Shown piece after piece: positions 1 to 10,549 of a DNA stretch of 64,000 bases (its first letter is position 1; each line of letters begins with the position of its first letter). A model generated the notes under the pieces. It was not told the origin of the DNA, searched no databases, and was given only the letters and a program-made list of their open reading frames with translations. This DNA comes from Hydrangea macrophylla (Eukaryota > Streptophyta > Magnoliopsida > Cornales > Hydrangeaceae), in assembly GCA_033977485.1 (NCBI GenBank), contig CM066992.1:102126140-102190139 (forward strand). The letters run 5' to 3'. The position numbers and the translations under genes were made by a program.

Positions 1-410
1 CCAAAACAGTACTTACATTTGATTCTAGAATTCAATGAAAAAGAGTCATAAAAATAAAGAATATTTATGACTACCAAAAAATAAAGTCATAAAAGTCTTA
101 TTATTTATGACCATTTTCAAAAAACTGTCATAAAAACTCTTATTATTTATGACCATTTTAAAAAAAACTGTCATAAAAAATCTTATTATTTATGACCATT
201 TAAAAAAAACTGTCATAAACAATCTTATTATTTATGACTAAAAAAAAAAAATGGTCGTAAATAAAACACCACTTACCAATCTTATGACTATATTTGCAAA
301 AAGAGTCATATATGTTAGAAAAAAGTATTTGTTATGACTCTTTTTTTAAAATAGTCATTAGCCCAAAATAAATAAAAAAAAAGTCATAAAAAGGGTTTTT
401 TCTTGTAGTG
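1..410 (-). mobile_element. CACTA (En/Spm-like) transposon terminus with subterminal repeats
   Basis: Read on the minus strand, the segment starts at 410 with CACTACAAGAAAAAACCC, the classic plant CACTA terminal inverted repeat. It is followed by many copies of a short GTCATAAA / TTATTTATGACC motif, in roughly 40-bp units at about 75-245 and single motifs to 390. Such subterminal arrays bind the transposase in En/Spm-type elements (family knowledge). Only this end is inside the window; the body lies to the left, so the 3-bp target duplication (ATT at 411-413 on this side) cannot be confirmed. No coding sequence is visible here. Confidence 0.75.
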
Positions 411-2398
411 ATTCTTAGATACACAAATCCATAAATCACCTAACTTATACATTATAAAATCACACTTCTCTTGAAATTCAGATGCGATGTCTGCAATGTT
501 AAAAAAGGTCGTACACATTTGATTATAGTGACGTCCTACAACCATTACGCTCCAGTCACTATAACTGACTCGTACTTTTGTGTGACGCCTCTTTACGTAT
601 TTCCTCCATATCCTTACTATGTATTTATTTGGAATGGAATAAATTCCTTCCAACATTAGCACGACAAGTGCATGCCGACACAATATTCCTCTAAACTCAA
701 ACAAATGACAAATACCCTTTATTTCACATTCTTCCCCTTCTTCTTTCACCAAACAAACATTGAACTTTACCTTCCTCATACACTCTCCAAGTAAAAGATC
801 CTCCGATACCTTCGTATTCCGCAATGGCACCACTAATCGTTAATTTAAATACTTGACAATACATCTTCCTATTAACTCCTCCTGAAACTCCTTAAACTTT
901 GCGGTTGTATAAACTTCTTGAACTTGTTTTTCCATAGCATATCGACTAACAGTTGGGATCCATGAATTGTAACAATTGTAATCCGCATCATTTTCCTTTT
1001 TAACCTTATCATAGTGCATTCTCGTATTGATCCACAAACTGCTTCAAAGAAGTTTTCGAATTGACATACTTATCAAAAAGAGCATTCATGCTCTCACTCC
1101 GTTATGTGGTGGACATTCCAGCCAAAAAATAATCTTCACAAAACATGGGACCCATCTATGTCTTTCAGTGTACAACCCATTTAACCAATCATTTCTTTGC
1201 AGTTCAAACTTCTCCATCATTTTTACCCATCCAGTTTCAAACTCATCAAAAGTCAAAGAACCATATACAACTATGGCAAGAACATACTTAATCTGTTCAT
1301 ATTGCTTGAAACCACTTAATTTTTTCGGTATTTTCTTCATTATGTGCCATAAGCACCACCTATGGCGAGCATTTGGAAATACTATTTCTATTGCTTTTCG
1401 CATGGCTTGGTCTTAGTCAGTGATTATAGCACGTGGAGCACGACCAGACATATAAGCTAGCCATGACCTAAAAAATCATGTAAATGTCTCTGTGTCTTCA
1501 TTTGAAAGTAATCCACAACCCAACAATGTAGACTGGCCATGGTGATTGACTCCTATAAAAGGAGCAAATGGCATGTCATACTTATTAGTCAAGTATGTTG
1601 TGTTGAACGTTACGACATCACCAAACTCCTCGTAAACTGCCCTTTGTCTCCCATCTGCCCAAAATAAGTTCTTAAGTCGATTCTCGTCATCCAAATCCAA
1701 CATATAAAAAAAAATTAGAATCGGTCGCTTGTACATGCATGAAATAATTCTGAATTGCACTTGCATCACCCTCCCCTAACCTCAACCGCCTGACTTTGTC
1801 AATATAGTTTCGACAATCTTTTTCTGAAAAATCCAAATTTTCATATCCCCCGGCTTCAACCACTAATGATTGAAAACTCTTGTTCATTCTTATCCTAGAC
1901 CTATCATTAAGTTCAAGCCTTCTCTTTACCTCCTTACTTATTACCCTATTGCTCCTATGAAAGCGAGCTTTTCCTGGACTTAACAAATGATTATGTGTAA
2001 GCAAAACTTTGCTCACCACCCACTTTCCATCTTCTAGTAATGCGGTGATCCTTGCTTCACAAATAATTTTTGTAATCGGATATATATGACTTCAAATCAT
2101 TCTTTGACGTGTGCTTTGAAGTGCCATTCCTACTACATACAACCGTAATATACTTTTGGACCCCATCAATGTCCTTCCTTGAGCTTCTTTTCAACACAGC
2201 AAAGCCTGTTTGATTACCATATCTCCTATAGTATTCAATCAACTCATCCACACTACCAAAAATCATATTTACCTTAGGCTCCTCAACCTTCTCTTCTATA
2301 TTCTCCCTAAGCACATTGTTCGTATTATCAATTTCTAATTCATTTTCAATATCTATTATGTCCGTACTTGTGCACGTATTGAGAGTGAAATCTTCCAT
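411..2398 (-). pseudogene. FAR1/FHY3-related (Mutator-transposase-derived) gene, broken
   Basis: Fragments in order on the minus strand match the FAR1/FRS family. They are an N-terminal FAR1 DNA-binding region (2398-2057, with GNQTGFAVLKRSS and a basic stretch), its continuation in another frame (about 2019-1690), a MULE-type transposase core (1769-1476, with FGDVVTFNTTYLTNKYDMPF and FIGVNHHGQS), then FPNARHRWCLWHIMKK (from 1403), and a C-terminal SWIM zinc finger with C-x-H (CRHAL) at about 670-700. The frame changes near 2060 and 1740. A TAA at 1413-1415 sits where the family has a sense codon in the T-D-x-D-Q-A-M motif. The C-terminus runs straight into the CACTA terminus at 410, so the gene is also truncated. 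Functional FRS proteins are light-signalling transcription factors; this copy cannot make one. It could equally be a decayed MULE transposase, but no Mutator terminal repeats were recognised. Confidence 0.8.
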
Positions 2399-2400
2399 TC

Positions 2401-2778
2401 CTACAGTGTGTATATATATATATATATATGAATTTCAGTATAAAAATATAATTTGCCTTCAATTTCATAGAACAATGTGAACAATATAATGTTTACTCTA
2501 TTATTGTTGAGAAAAATCTGCCTTCAATCTATTAGGGGCATCAATTTTTTTTTCTTGGGACAATCTGACTTCAATGTCATTACACAATGTGAACAAAAAA
2601 CATCTCATAAGGTCTCTATTAGTTGTTGAGAACAATCTACCTTCAATCTATTAAGGGCCTCAATGCCTTCAATTTCATTGCACAATGTGAGCAAATAAAA
2701 TCTCTAATCTATTAGTTGTTGAGAACAATCGACCTTCAATCTATTAGTTCTATTTAGTCATGGAAAAAGTAGGCATAC
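2401..2778 (-). other. Putative 5'UTR intron of the FAR1-like pseudogene
   Basis: On the minus strand a donor-like CGG|GTATGC lies at 2779/2778 and an acceptor-like CTGTAG|GA at 2402/2400, two bases before the ATG at 2398. A leader intron just upstream of the start would explain the gap to the GA-rich leader-like DNA at 2780-3200. This is inference from splice-like signals only. Confidence 0.35.
2440..2755. repeat. Imperfect tandem repeat of about 110 bp, three copies
   Basis: Three degenerate units each contain CTTCAAT-T-CAT, CACAATGTGA-CAA, CTATTAGTTGTTGAGAACAA and CCTTCAATCTATTA in the same order. The array fills most of the putative leader intron. No coding potential is seen. Confidence 0.6.
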
Positions 2779-3087
2779 CCGAAGGGATGGTTGCCGGATC
2801 CGGAGAGGGGGCGATTGTTTCTTCATACATGTTGACGTCGGATCTTAACCTCGGCGATGGGAGCTTGACACAAGAGGTCGTCGGCGATGGATTGGAATGT
2901 TGAAGCAGAGGAAGGTTGAGTATTGGTTGGCTCTACTATTGGACACCGAGAATCTGATCGCCGGCAAGAGGAGGGGAATGTCCGGCGCTGTGGTGGTGGC
3001 CGGGTGGAGATGGGATCTCGGCACAAGAGGTCGCCGACGATGGTCGCCGACAATGGTGTTTTCGGTGGGTAGTTGTAGTGATAGTAT

Positions 3088-3092
<5 letters not shown>

Positions 3093-3134
<42 letters not shown>
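3093..3134. repeat. (GA)n microsatellite
   Basis: About 21 uninterrupted GA dinucleotides. Read on the minus strand they form a (CT)n tract upstream of the FAR1-like pseudogene, as is common in plant 5' leaders. Confidence 0.95.
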
Positions 3135-3136
<2 letters not shown>

Positions 3137-3288
3137 AATGAAGGTAAAAAGGGATTTGGGTGTGTGTTTTTCTCCAGAATCAATAGAGAGAGAGGGTTAA
3201 GAACTTGAGGAGGATGGTTAGGTTAGGGTATATTGTGTGGTTAGTATTGATGGGTCCCACTATTGCCGTATAGATTTTTCAGTCAGTA

Positions 3289-3570
3289 GGGTATATTTAA
3301 TAACCCCATTAAGTGCTGATAATAAAAAGATTCAGTACTTATTATTTTTCAGTGCATTTGATAACATACCACTTAATTGAAAAAAGTAGCTCCAAAACCA
3401 CTGACAATTTTAAGTGAAATTTTTTTACTGAAAATAATCACCGAATGCATTCTACTTCAATAGATGAAACACTGTTTTAAGGAATAAAACTTCAAGCGCT
3501 TAAAATTTTCAATACTTAAAATTCAACACTTAATTTTCAACACTTAATTTTTAGTTTTATCAAATGCACC
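3289..3570. mobile_element. MITE, sibling of the one at 9339-9607
   Basis: The ends are GGGTATATTTAATAACC and ...TTATCAAATGCACC, related to the GGGTGCATTTGATAA terminal inverted repeat of the second copy. Inside are repeated AAGTGCTGA, TTCAGTACTTA and CACTTAATTTT motifs shared with 9339-9607 in reverse orientation. It lies just upstream of the PPR gene. The target duplication is not clear in this older copy. Confidence 0.6.
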
Positions 3571-3773
3571 ATTAATAAATGGTGTTAGTAGATGTTAGTG
3601 CCCAAAACATTACTCAAATAAAAATTAGAAGCTTTCCTTATGTGGAATTTTTAAAAACTGGTAAAACCAAGCCTATACACCAAATGCATATTCAGGACCC
3701 CTCGGAGTCCCTCATTTTGCAAGACGGAGCCAACGTATTTGAATTAAGGGCCCTCACATGGTGGCCTTCTGCA

Positions 3774-5603
3774 ATGCCCTCTCTCTCTCCTCCGATTCGT
3801 TTCCTAACATCGCCTCTCCGAAACAAACCCAATAACAATAACAAGTCCAAGCGTCCCTGCCTCGTTCAAGAACTCCTCAACCTCTGCTCACAAGGCCACC
3901 TCACGCAAGCCGTTGAATCTCTGGGCGTCTTCGCACGCAAAGGCCTACGCTTAGATTCTCAAACTCTCGCCTTACTCTTGCTCCACTGTGCTGAATCTAA
4001 GTCTCTGAAAGAAGGCAAATGGGTTCACCTCCATTTGAAGCTAACGGGTCTCAAACACCCCAATACATTTTTGTCGAATCACTTGATCAATATGTACTGT
4101 CAATGTGGGAGTCATGTGGATGCACGTAAAGTGTTTGATAAAATGTCTGTCAGAAATTTGTATTCTTGGAACAATATGCTTTCTGGGTATGCTAAATTAG
4201 GAATGGTAAAGCCTGCTAGGAAGTTGTTTGATAAAATGCCTGATAAGGACGTTGTAACTTGGAATACAATGGTAATTGCATATGCCAAGATTGGACATTG
4301 TAACGAGGCATTGAGGTTTTATAGAGAATTGCGGAGCTCATCAATTGGGTTCAATGAGTTCAGTTTTGCTGGGGTTTTGACCGTATGTGTGAAATTGAAG
4401 GAACTGGGATTTACCCGGCAGGTGCACAGTCAGGTTTTAGTAGCCGGGTTCTTGTCGAATGTGGTTATTTCGAGTTCCGTAGTTGATGCTTATGCAAAAG
4501 GTGGAGAGATGGTTGATGCAAGAAGGTTGTTTGATGAGATGCCCTCAAGGGATGTCCTTGCTTGGACCACCTTGGTTTCAGGGTACGCTCAGTGTGGGGA
4601 CATGAAATTGGCTGGTGAACTATTTGATTTGATGACCGAAAAGAATCCCGTTTCATGGACTGCTTTGATTGCCGGGTATGCTAGGAATGGTATGGGATAC
4701 AAGGCACTTGAATTGTTCACGAGGATGGTGTTTTCTCATGTAAGACCGGATCAATTCACATTTAGTAGTTGCCTCTGTGCTTGTGCTAGTATAGCTTCGC
4801 TTAAGCACGGAAAACAGATTCATTGTTGTCTTGTTAGAACTGGGTTCAAACCCAATGCAATAGTCATCAGCTCTCTCATTGACATGTATTCGAAGTGTGG
4901 AAGTTTGGGAGCTGGGAATCGGGTATTTTGCAGTATGGGGAATAAGCAAGATTATGTGTTGTGGAACACGATGATCTCTGCCTTAGCACAGCACGGTTGT
5001 GGTGAAGAGGCGGTTCGAATGTTTGATGACATGGTAAGATCCAATGTGAAGCCTGATAGGATCACCTTTGTTGTCATTCTCAATGCATGTAGCCATGCGG
5101 GCCTTGTAGAGCAGGGGCTTAGGTATTTTGACTCCATGGCTCGTGATCATGGCATTGTGCCTGACCAAGAACACTATGCGTGCTTGATTGATCTCTTAGG
5201 TCGAGCTGGATGTTTCGACGAAGTGATGGATAAGATGGAGGAGATGCCTTGTAAACCCGATGGTCGGGTTTGGAATGCTTTGCTTGGTGTTTGTAGGATT
5301 CATGGGCACATAGAGTTGGGGAGAAAAGCTGCTGAAAAACTTATTGAATTGGAGCCTCAATCCTCAGCAGCCTATGTGTTACTTTCAAGTATATATGGCG
5401 CACTTGGGAAGTGGGAGTCTGTAGAGAAGGTGAGACGGCTTATGAATGAAAGACAGGTGAAAAAAGAACGAGCAATTAGTTGGGTAGAAATTGAAAATAA
5501 ACTGCACTCTTTTACCGTATCAGATAGGTTGCACCCTTTCAAAGAAGATGTATACTCAGTTTTAGAACAGTTAGCTGGACACATGGAGGATGATGCCTTA
5601 TAG
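3774..5603 (+). CDS. PLS-class pentatricopeptide repeat protein with E/E+ domain
   Basis: This intronless gene encodes a 609-aa RNA-binding PPR protein, a family that acts in organelle RNA editing, splicing or stabilisation. The N-terminus (MPSLSPPIRFLTSPLRNKP) is rich in S, R and K and lacks acids, as in plastid or mitochondrial transit peptides. About 12 PPR motifs follow, for example SWNNMLSGYAKLG, TWNTMVIAYAKIG, AWTTLVSGYAQCG, SWTALIAGYARNG and LWNTMISALAQHG, with alternating P, L and S spacing. After the last motif the E domain (KPDGRVWNALLGVCRIHGH) and an E+-like tail ending near HPFKEDVYSVLEQLAGHMEDD are visible; there is no DYW domain. The frame is open for 65 more codons to 3579, but that stretch abuts the MITE end and does not look like PPR protein, so I chose the ATG at 3774. 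From memory it resembles Arabidopsis At2g21090-type proteins; this was not checked by search. Confidence 0.93.
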   Translation: MPSLSPPIRFLTSPLRNKPNNNNKSKRPCLVQELLNLCSQGHLTQAVESLGVFARKGLRLDSQTLALLLLHCAESKSLKEGKWVHLHLKLTGLKHPNTFLSNHLINMYCQCGSHVDARKVFDKMSVRNLYSWNNMLSGYAKLGMVKPARKLFDKMPDKDVVTWNTMVIAYAKIGHCNEALRFYRELRSSSIGFNEFSFAGVLTVCVKLKELGFTRQVHSQVLVAGFLSNVVISSSVVDAYAKGGEMVDARRLFDEMPSRDVLAWTTLVSGYAQCGDMKLAGELFDLMTEKNPVSWTALIAGYARNGMGYKALELFTRMVFSHVRPDQFTFSSCLCACASIASLKHGKQIHCCLVRTGFKPNAIVISSLIDMYSKCGSLGAGNRVFCSMGNKQDYVLWNTMISALAQHGCGEEAVRMFDDMVRSNVKPDRITFVVILNACSHAGLVEQGLRYFDSMARDHGIVPDQEHYACLIDLLGRAGCFDEVMDKMEEMPCKPDGRVWNALLGVCRIHGHIELGRKAAEKLIELEPQSSAAYVLLSSIYGALGKWESVEKVRRLMNERQVKKERAISWVEIENKLHSFTVSDRLHPFKEDVYSVLEQLAGHMEDDAL

Positions 5604-6874
5604 CTTGATGTTGGAAGGTAAAAATTTGTCATTTTTTCCCTTTGCAAGATTGGTTTTCAAGAAGACCTGAAATAGTTAACACCTCTATTTCATTCCATTT
5701 GTTTTTAACATTTTTCTTTTGTCTAAAGAGGTCAGGCCTTCTAACACTGAAGATCATTGACACAGCCTAATTGAATCTCACATGTTATACTTGTGTGTTT
5801 TTTCGTCTCTCAAATGTTGTGCCAGGTGGACCTATTGAATATGTTTTGTTTCATAGCGTTTATGGTTTTGTCTCTTGACATCTTCAATAAAATTGGACAC
5901 CATAAGGTCTTTTTCAATGTTTACCAATTTTGTGTACTTAACAATAATGGTATGAACTTCGCCAATTTGTAAATGTAAGAAGATAGTTTCATTCTTCTTT
6001 ACATCAAATAATATATCAGTTATACCTTCGGAGACAAAACATATCATTTTATTGTCACAATAAAAGTTGATGCTCCGTATTACTGACTTCCTTGTTTATC
6101 TCATAGTTAAAAAGACCTTATTTAACTGCTTTAGATTTATTTTAAGATGAGAAGATGCACTATGTGCAAGTCCTTGCTGCTTTGTAGTTAACTCAACACA
6201 ATTTATCTAGGTTAAGGGGTATAATGACTATTATTGTAATTTGATGCTCTTTTTCTCCTTTGACATAACAATTTTTCTTTTTCTTTCACATTTTAAACAG
6301 TAAATTTGTCAATATCCATTAATTTGCTTTCAAAACAAGCTGCATACCATTCAGTAAAATGAGCTAACTTCATGAAGAAGATGATGAACCAGATATTGTG
6401 TGTTTCGAATTTGAACTCCGAGAATATTCTGTTCTAGTTTAGTATTTTGGTGTTTTCAGCGAAAGGTGATTGGAATAGTGGCACAATGAATCTGGTTTGT
6501 CTTCTCAGAGGTTTGTCATCTCATTTTTCTTACAGTTTGTTGAATACTTGGTGCTTTTATGTCTACCAGAATCAGTATCAGATTGCCGGTATTCAGATTT
6601 CATGTAGGAGCAACAAGAAATATCAGAATTCTGTGAATCATAGTAACATCAAAATTGTGTTGGAAATTTTCAGGTTCTTGTTCTGAAGTTTTTCATGTAT
6701 CTGATCACTGAAGAGGCTATATGATCCCTTCTGGTATTCATCTGACCTTCCACTGCATTTATTTGGAGTACTAGATGGGTTCCTATACTTTTCAGGTTGT
6801 GACTTCTCTCTCCCTTAAATCAACCCATGTAGTGAAGTCCATCTACTCGAAAGCTTATATAAAAGACCAGTTAT
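5604..6874. other. Intergenic DNA downstream of the PPR gene
   Basis: AT-rich DNA that probably includes the PPR 3'UTR. Short ORFs (5832-6047 minus, 6447-6686 plus) have no recognisable domain or codon pattern. I see no transposon ends or RNA genes here. Confidence 0.4.
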
Positions 6875-7098
6875 AGATATTAACTCTTCGACCCTCGAAT
6901 TTGGAGTATCATGCTTTCACGCAATTCACAGGGTTCAACAAGCAGTCGAGGTTTAACAATCAAGGGTGTAATACTCTTTGTAGTAGCGGTCCTTATATAT
7001 CGTATTAACAATCGAAATATGGTCGAAAGAAAAAAATCTAGACTTTGATAGGGCTGCTTTCTATACCTATGAATTCCATTGGACCCAGAAATGATACA
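6875..7098 (+). pseudogene. ycf2: Nuclear plastid DNA fragment (NUPT) of chloroplast ycf2
   Basis: Reading from the ATG at 6911, the plus strand encodes [20 protein letters not shown] followed by a hydrophobic stretch and [11 protein letters not shown]. After a frameshift it continues GLLSIPMNSIGPRNDT, up to about 7098. I recognise this as a segment of plastid Ycf2, a very large thylakoid/envelope AAA-related protein. The similarity ends abruptly on the right, where ordinary AT-rich DNA resumes. It is about 0.2 kb long and carries a frameshift, so it is non-functional. The assignment rests on remembered family sequence. Confidence 0.75.
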
Positions 7099-7966
7099 AT
7101 TAACATTATTTACAGGATAGGTAAAAATTTGCTGGTCATTGAAGCTGTCTTCGTATATTTGCACAGTTCCTCACAAGCAAGGAAGTATTTTTACAATGGG
7201 GAGTCATTGGGTACAAAACAGTGGTAAGGTTATTTACTTTTCTGAAATTTTACTTCTGTGGTTTAATTATTTGTAGTGTAATCAATTAGCTTAAACTATT
7301 CATTCAATAAATATGATATATTTACCTTTAAAAAAATGACTGATAGGGCAGGCCTTGACCAATACCCTTTATAAACTATGAGGAATGATTGCTAGGATTA
7401 TTTTTGAATTGTATACATTACGTCAACTTGGACACTAAAGTGGTTCAACCACCATGAAAAGGCCCTACTTATTTTAGGCCACATTTGATAGTTGTGACCC
7501 TTGGGGGTACGGGGTATAACAGGTGACACATTGTAGCATCATATTGTGTTACCACATGGCAGCCAGTTAGATACAGAGAGGTGGCCAAATCTTTCTTAGC
7601 TTTGTGACTTTAGGATTGCCTCATGAATAAGGATGAGAAGATATAATAATTAAAACCAACAAAATTTGGACAGCCATACAAGTGGACCAACCAAGGAGAC
7701 ATTTCGATTATAACTCTCCACCAATAATTCAGATGAGCTGGCCCACCCTGGCAAAGACAAATGAGGACTAATCCCATATGACAATTGTTGAAGATAATTG
7801 GAGATAATTAAAGACAGCGAAAGAAAGTAATCTTTCCATCCTAAACAACAAGAAGCTTTACCCAGAGTCAAAAATCTATATACAACAAACGTTACAATGC
7901 ATATATTAAGACCCACATACCAAATAACTACTTTGCAGAACTTGCCCCTAAAACAACAGGAAAGAA

Positions 7967-7998
<32 letters not shown>

Positions 7999-8048
7999 AG
8001 AAGAAAGGAAGGATTCCGAATTCTCTCTCTTCTTCCTTCGTTCAATTA
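7099..8048. other. Intergenic and 5' leader region of the PLC-like gene
   Basis: The left part is AT-rich without recognisable elements. The right part precedes the coding start at 8049 and contains a purine tract. It probably holds the promoter and 5'UTR of the PLC-like gene. No TATA box stands out strongly enough to call. Confidence 0.4.
7963..8005. repeat. (GAA)n microsatellite in the 5' leader
   Basis: About 14 GAA/GAG triplets lie 40-85 bp upstream of the start codon of the PLC-like gene, presumably in its 5'UTR. Confidence 0.9.
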
Positions 8049-9005
8049 ATGGGTGCCGTGGTCTCCAAACAGGTTGACCGCCGGAAATCGATCTCGACTG
8101 AGAAGAAAGTTCTTGTTGATCTTAAGCAAACCGGTGGCAATGAATTCCCCGGCAGCGACTACCATCCTTCTGATCGGAAAAATTGGATGTCCGGCCTCAA
8201 CCCAGAGAAAATTCAAATAAACAAGATTGTTTGGCCTGGTACCCACGATTCAGCGACCAACAAGATTGGAATTCCAATGGTATCTCGCCCCTTCGCTCAG
8301 TGCCAGTCTCTCTCTATCTACCATCAGCTGGTAAGAGGTGCTCGCGTTCTTGATATCCGCATTCAGGAGGATCGTCGGGTCTGTCATGGAATCCTTCTTA
8401 CTTATAGCGTTGATGTTGTCATCCATGATGTCAAGAAGTTCTTGTCTGAAACCCAATCAGAGATTATAATTCTCGAGATCAGGACTGAGTTTGGACACGA
8501 AGATCCTCCTGATTTTGACAAGTATTTGGAGGAACAACTAGGCGAGTTTCTGATCCACCAGGATGATCATGTGTTTGAAAAGACGATTTCAGAATTGCTG
8601 CCGAAGAGAATTATTTGTGTTTGGAAGCCGAGAAAATCACCACAGCCCAAGGCAGGTGGACCCTTGTGGGCTTCCGGGTATTTGAAGGATAATTGGATCG
8701 ACACGGATTTGCCATCGACAAAGTTTGAGAGCAATTTGAAGCATTTGAGCGAGCAGCCACCGGTTACTTCTCGGAAATTCTTTTACAGGGTTGAGAATAC
8801 GGTTACACCACAAGCTGATAACCCGGTTTTGTGTGTCAAACCCGTGACAGATCGGATCCATCGGTATGCCCGGCTTTTCATAGCCCAGTGCTTCTCACGT
8901 GGTTTTGCTGATCGGCTGCAAATCTTCTCATGTGATTTTATCGATGAAGACTTTGTTGATGCCTGTGTTGGCGTCACAAATGCAAGGACTGATGGAAAGG
9001 CCTGA
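8049..9005 (+). CDS. PI-PLC X-domain-like phosphodiesterase (PLCXD type)
   Basis: This single-exon, 318-aa protein belongs to the PLC-like phosphodiesterase superfamily (catalytic X domain only, with no EF-hand, Y or C2 domain). The first catalytic-type His is in WPGTHDSATN (H66, D67), LDIR gives R104, and the second His is in VCHG (H113); these match the His/Arg/His layout of bacterial-type PI-PLC. The likely substrate is a phosphoinositide or another phosphodiester lipid, but plant members of this type are little characterised. The start MGAVVS has Gly2 and Ser6, which fits N-myristoylation and hence membrane attachment. There is no signal peptide. The length matches intact plant homologues, and I see no frameshift. 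The exact substrate is unknown. Confidence 0.92.
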   Translation: MGAVVSKQVDRRKSISTEKKVLVDLKQTGGNEFPGSDYHPSDRKNWMSGLNPEKIQINKIVWPGTHDSATNKIGIPMVSRPFAQCQSLSIYHQLVRGARVLDIRIQEDRRVCHGILLTYSVDVVIHDVKKFLSETQSEIIILEIRTEFGHEDPPDFDKYLEEQLGEFLIHQDDHVFEKTISELLPKRIICVWKPRKSPQPKAGGPLWASGYLKDNWIDTDLPSTKFESNLKHLSEQPPVTSRKFFYRVENTVTPQADNPVLCVKPVTDRIHRYARLFIAQCFSRGFADRLQIFSCDFIDEDFVDACVGVTNARTDGKA

Positions 9006-9090
9006 ATTTAGATTCAGTTAGTCTTCTTGTTTTTCTTCGATCTATCAAATTTGAGGTGAGTTGTTTGTGAAGTGATTGGTGATTTTATTG

Positions 9091-9222
9091 GTTTGTTTGT
9101 TTGTTTGTTTAATAATTTGTTTGTGATCTCAGGATGTGATTATGTATAGAGGGATGTCAAACTATATTTACCATGTCTTGGGTATAAAAAATTGTATGTA
9201 TGTATGTATGTATGTATGTATG
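9091..9222. repeat. (TTTG)n and (TATG)n microsatellites
   Basis: A TTTG run lies at about 9091-9110 and a clean TATG/GTAT run at about 9193-9222, both in the 3' flank of the PLC-like gene, probably in or near its 3'UTR. Confidence 0.85.
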
Positions 9223-9338
9223 TGTACAATCATTTATTACTTCTGTTTCTTTTAGATTTTTCATAAATTTCTCTGTAAACTAACTTATCTTTCCATTAGT
9301 TTACATTTTTACAATCACTTTCAAGAACAAGACACTAA

Positions 9339-9607
9339 GGGTGCATTTGATAAAATTGAAAATTAAGTGCTGAATTTTAAGTACAAAAAAAATTTAAGTA
9401 ATTGAATTTACAGTACTGAAAACAGTTTTTCAAGTACTTAAATAGACTGCATTCAGTGATTATTTTCAGTTGAAAATTTTCACTTAAAGTTTTCAGTGGC
9501 TTTTTGGCTGCTTTTTCAATTAAGTGAAACGTTATCAAATACACTGAAACAAAATAAGTGGTGAAAGGTTTCATTTTCAGTACTTAATTGGGTTATCAAA
9601 CACACTC
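9339..9607. mobile_element. Tourist-like MITE with TAA target duplication
   Basis: The terminal inverted repeat is GGGTGCATTTGATAA on the left and, read inward from the right, GAGTGTGTTTGATAA. TAA flanks both ends (9336-9338 and 9608-9610), as in PIF/Harbinger-derived Tourist elements. The interior is AT-rich with repeated TTAAGTACTGAA-like words. It is about 269 bp long and non-coding. Confidence 0.8.
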
Positions 9608-10276
9608 TAAGATTGCTTTTTATTTGGAAATTTTATGAAGAGAAGGAAAAGGATATTAAAAAGATTATTATTATTTTTTTTGTTGACAAAATAAAAGTAT
9701 TCTCAAAAGCATTCTTTTGTTTTCTTTTTGGCACATTTAATTGGCTGTTTTTGGATTATGAAGGGAATGTCTGGCAATGTTCAATACACAACTTGCAATC
9801 TTATTGCCACAATTTGCAAACTGACATGTTCAACAAATATACGACTCTTTCTCTTGCTGGTTTAGAGAAGCAATCACCAATGCCCTTTTTTCCCAACAAA
9901 ATGTAGTTTTGAGAACAACCCCTAATCGTTGGAATTTCAACAAAAATGCCCCTGGAAAAAAAAAAATCACAGCTGTAATTACTTTCTGACAAAGAAAGTA
10001 TACTAAAAGTCTAAAACTTAAGAGTACCAAGTAAGAGAATATAAAACAGTGGCGAAAAAAAGGAAACAAAAGATGAAAAATTAAATGCATTTGTGAGAAG
10101 TATTATGGATCACCAAGTACGGGAGAGATTATAATTTATAGTAGGGTGGAAAAAGAACGGTAATCTAGCATACAATACAACTGCAATGCACGAGGAATAA
10201 TAAGGTTCATGTTGAAGGCATTTAAGAGCATGTGTAATGCACACGTTGAAGTACCTAATGTAAACAAATAGGGTGA

Positions 10277-10430
10277 TGTTATTGTCACTCCATCATTGAA
10301 CTAATATACTCCATAGTACTACTCTTAAAACTTGTGGTACCATACATGTTATGCATTGCATACATGATATCACACGCTCTGAGAGTGGTACCATGTAGTG
10401 CATTAGTTCAATAATGGAGTGACAATAACA
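10277..10430. mobile_element. Palindromic MITE (about 155 bp)
   Basis: The left arm begins TGTTATTGTCACTCCATCAT at 10277. The right arm, 10402-10430, is its reverse complement over 29 bp with one mismatch, and the inner GGTACCAT words are also mirrored. No coding sequence. Confidence 0.75.
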
Positions 10431-10549
10431 ATTCCCAAACAAATATTGTCAAACTAAAGCTTTAGGACTCTCCATTGAATCTATTACCGTTCGTGTCCAT
10501 TAAATGTGGATCCACGAATACTTGTCAACTCATTCTGTTATCTCATTCA

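Noticed and set aside
2823..3208. Ser/Leu-rich and Glu/Arg-rich ORFs near the (GA)n tract
   Set aside because: They are created by the microsatellite; no homology is recognised. A leader of the FAR1-like pseudogene is a better explanation.
6880..7164. 94-codon minus-strand ORF
   Set aside because: It lies opposite the ycf2-derived sequence; the recognisable residues are on the plus strand.
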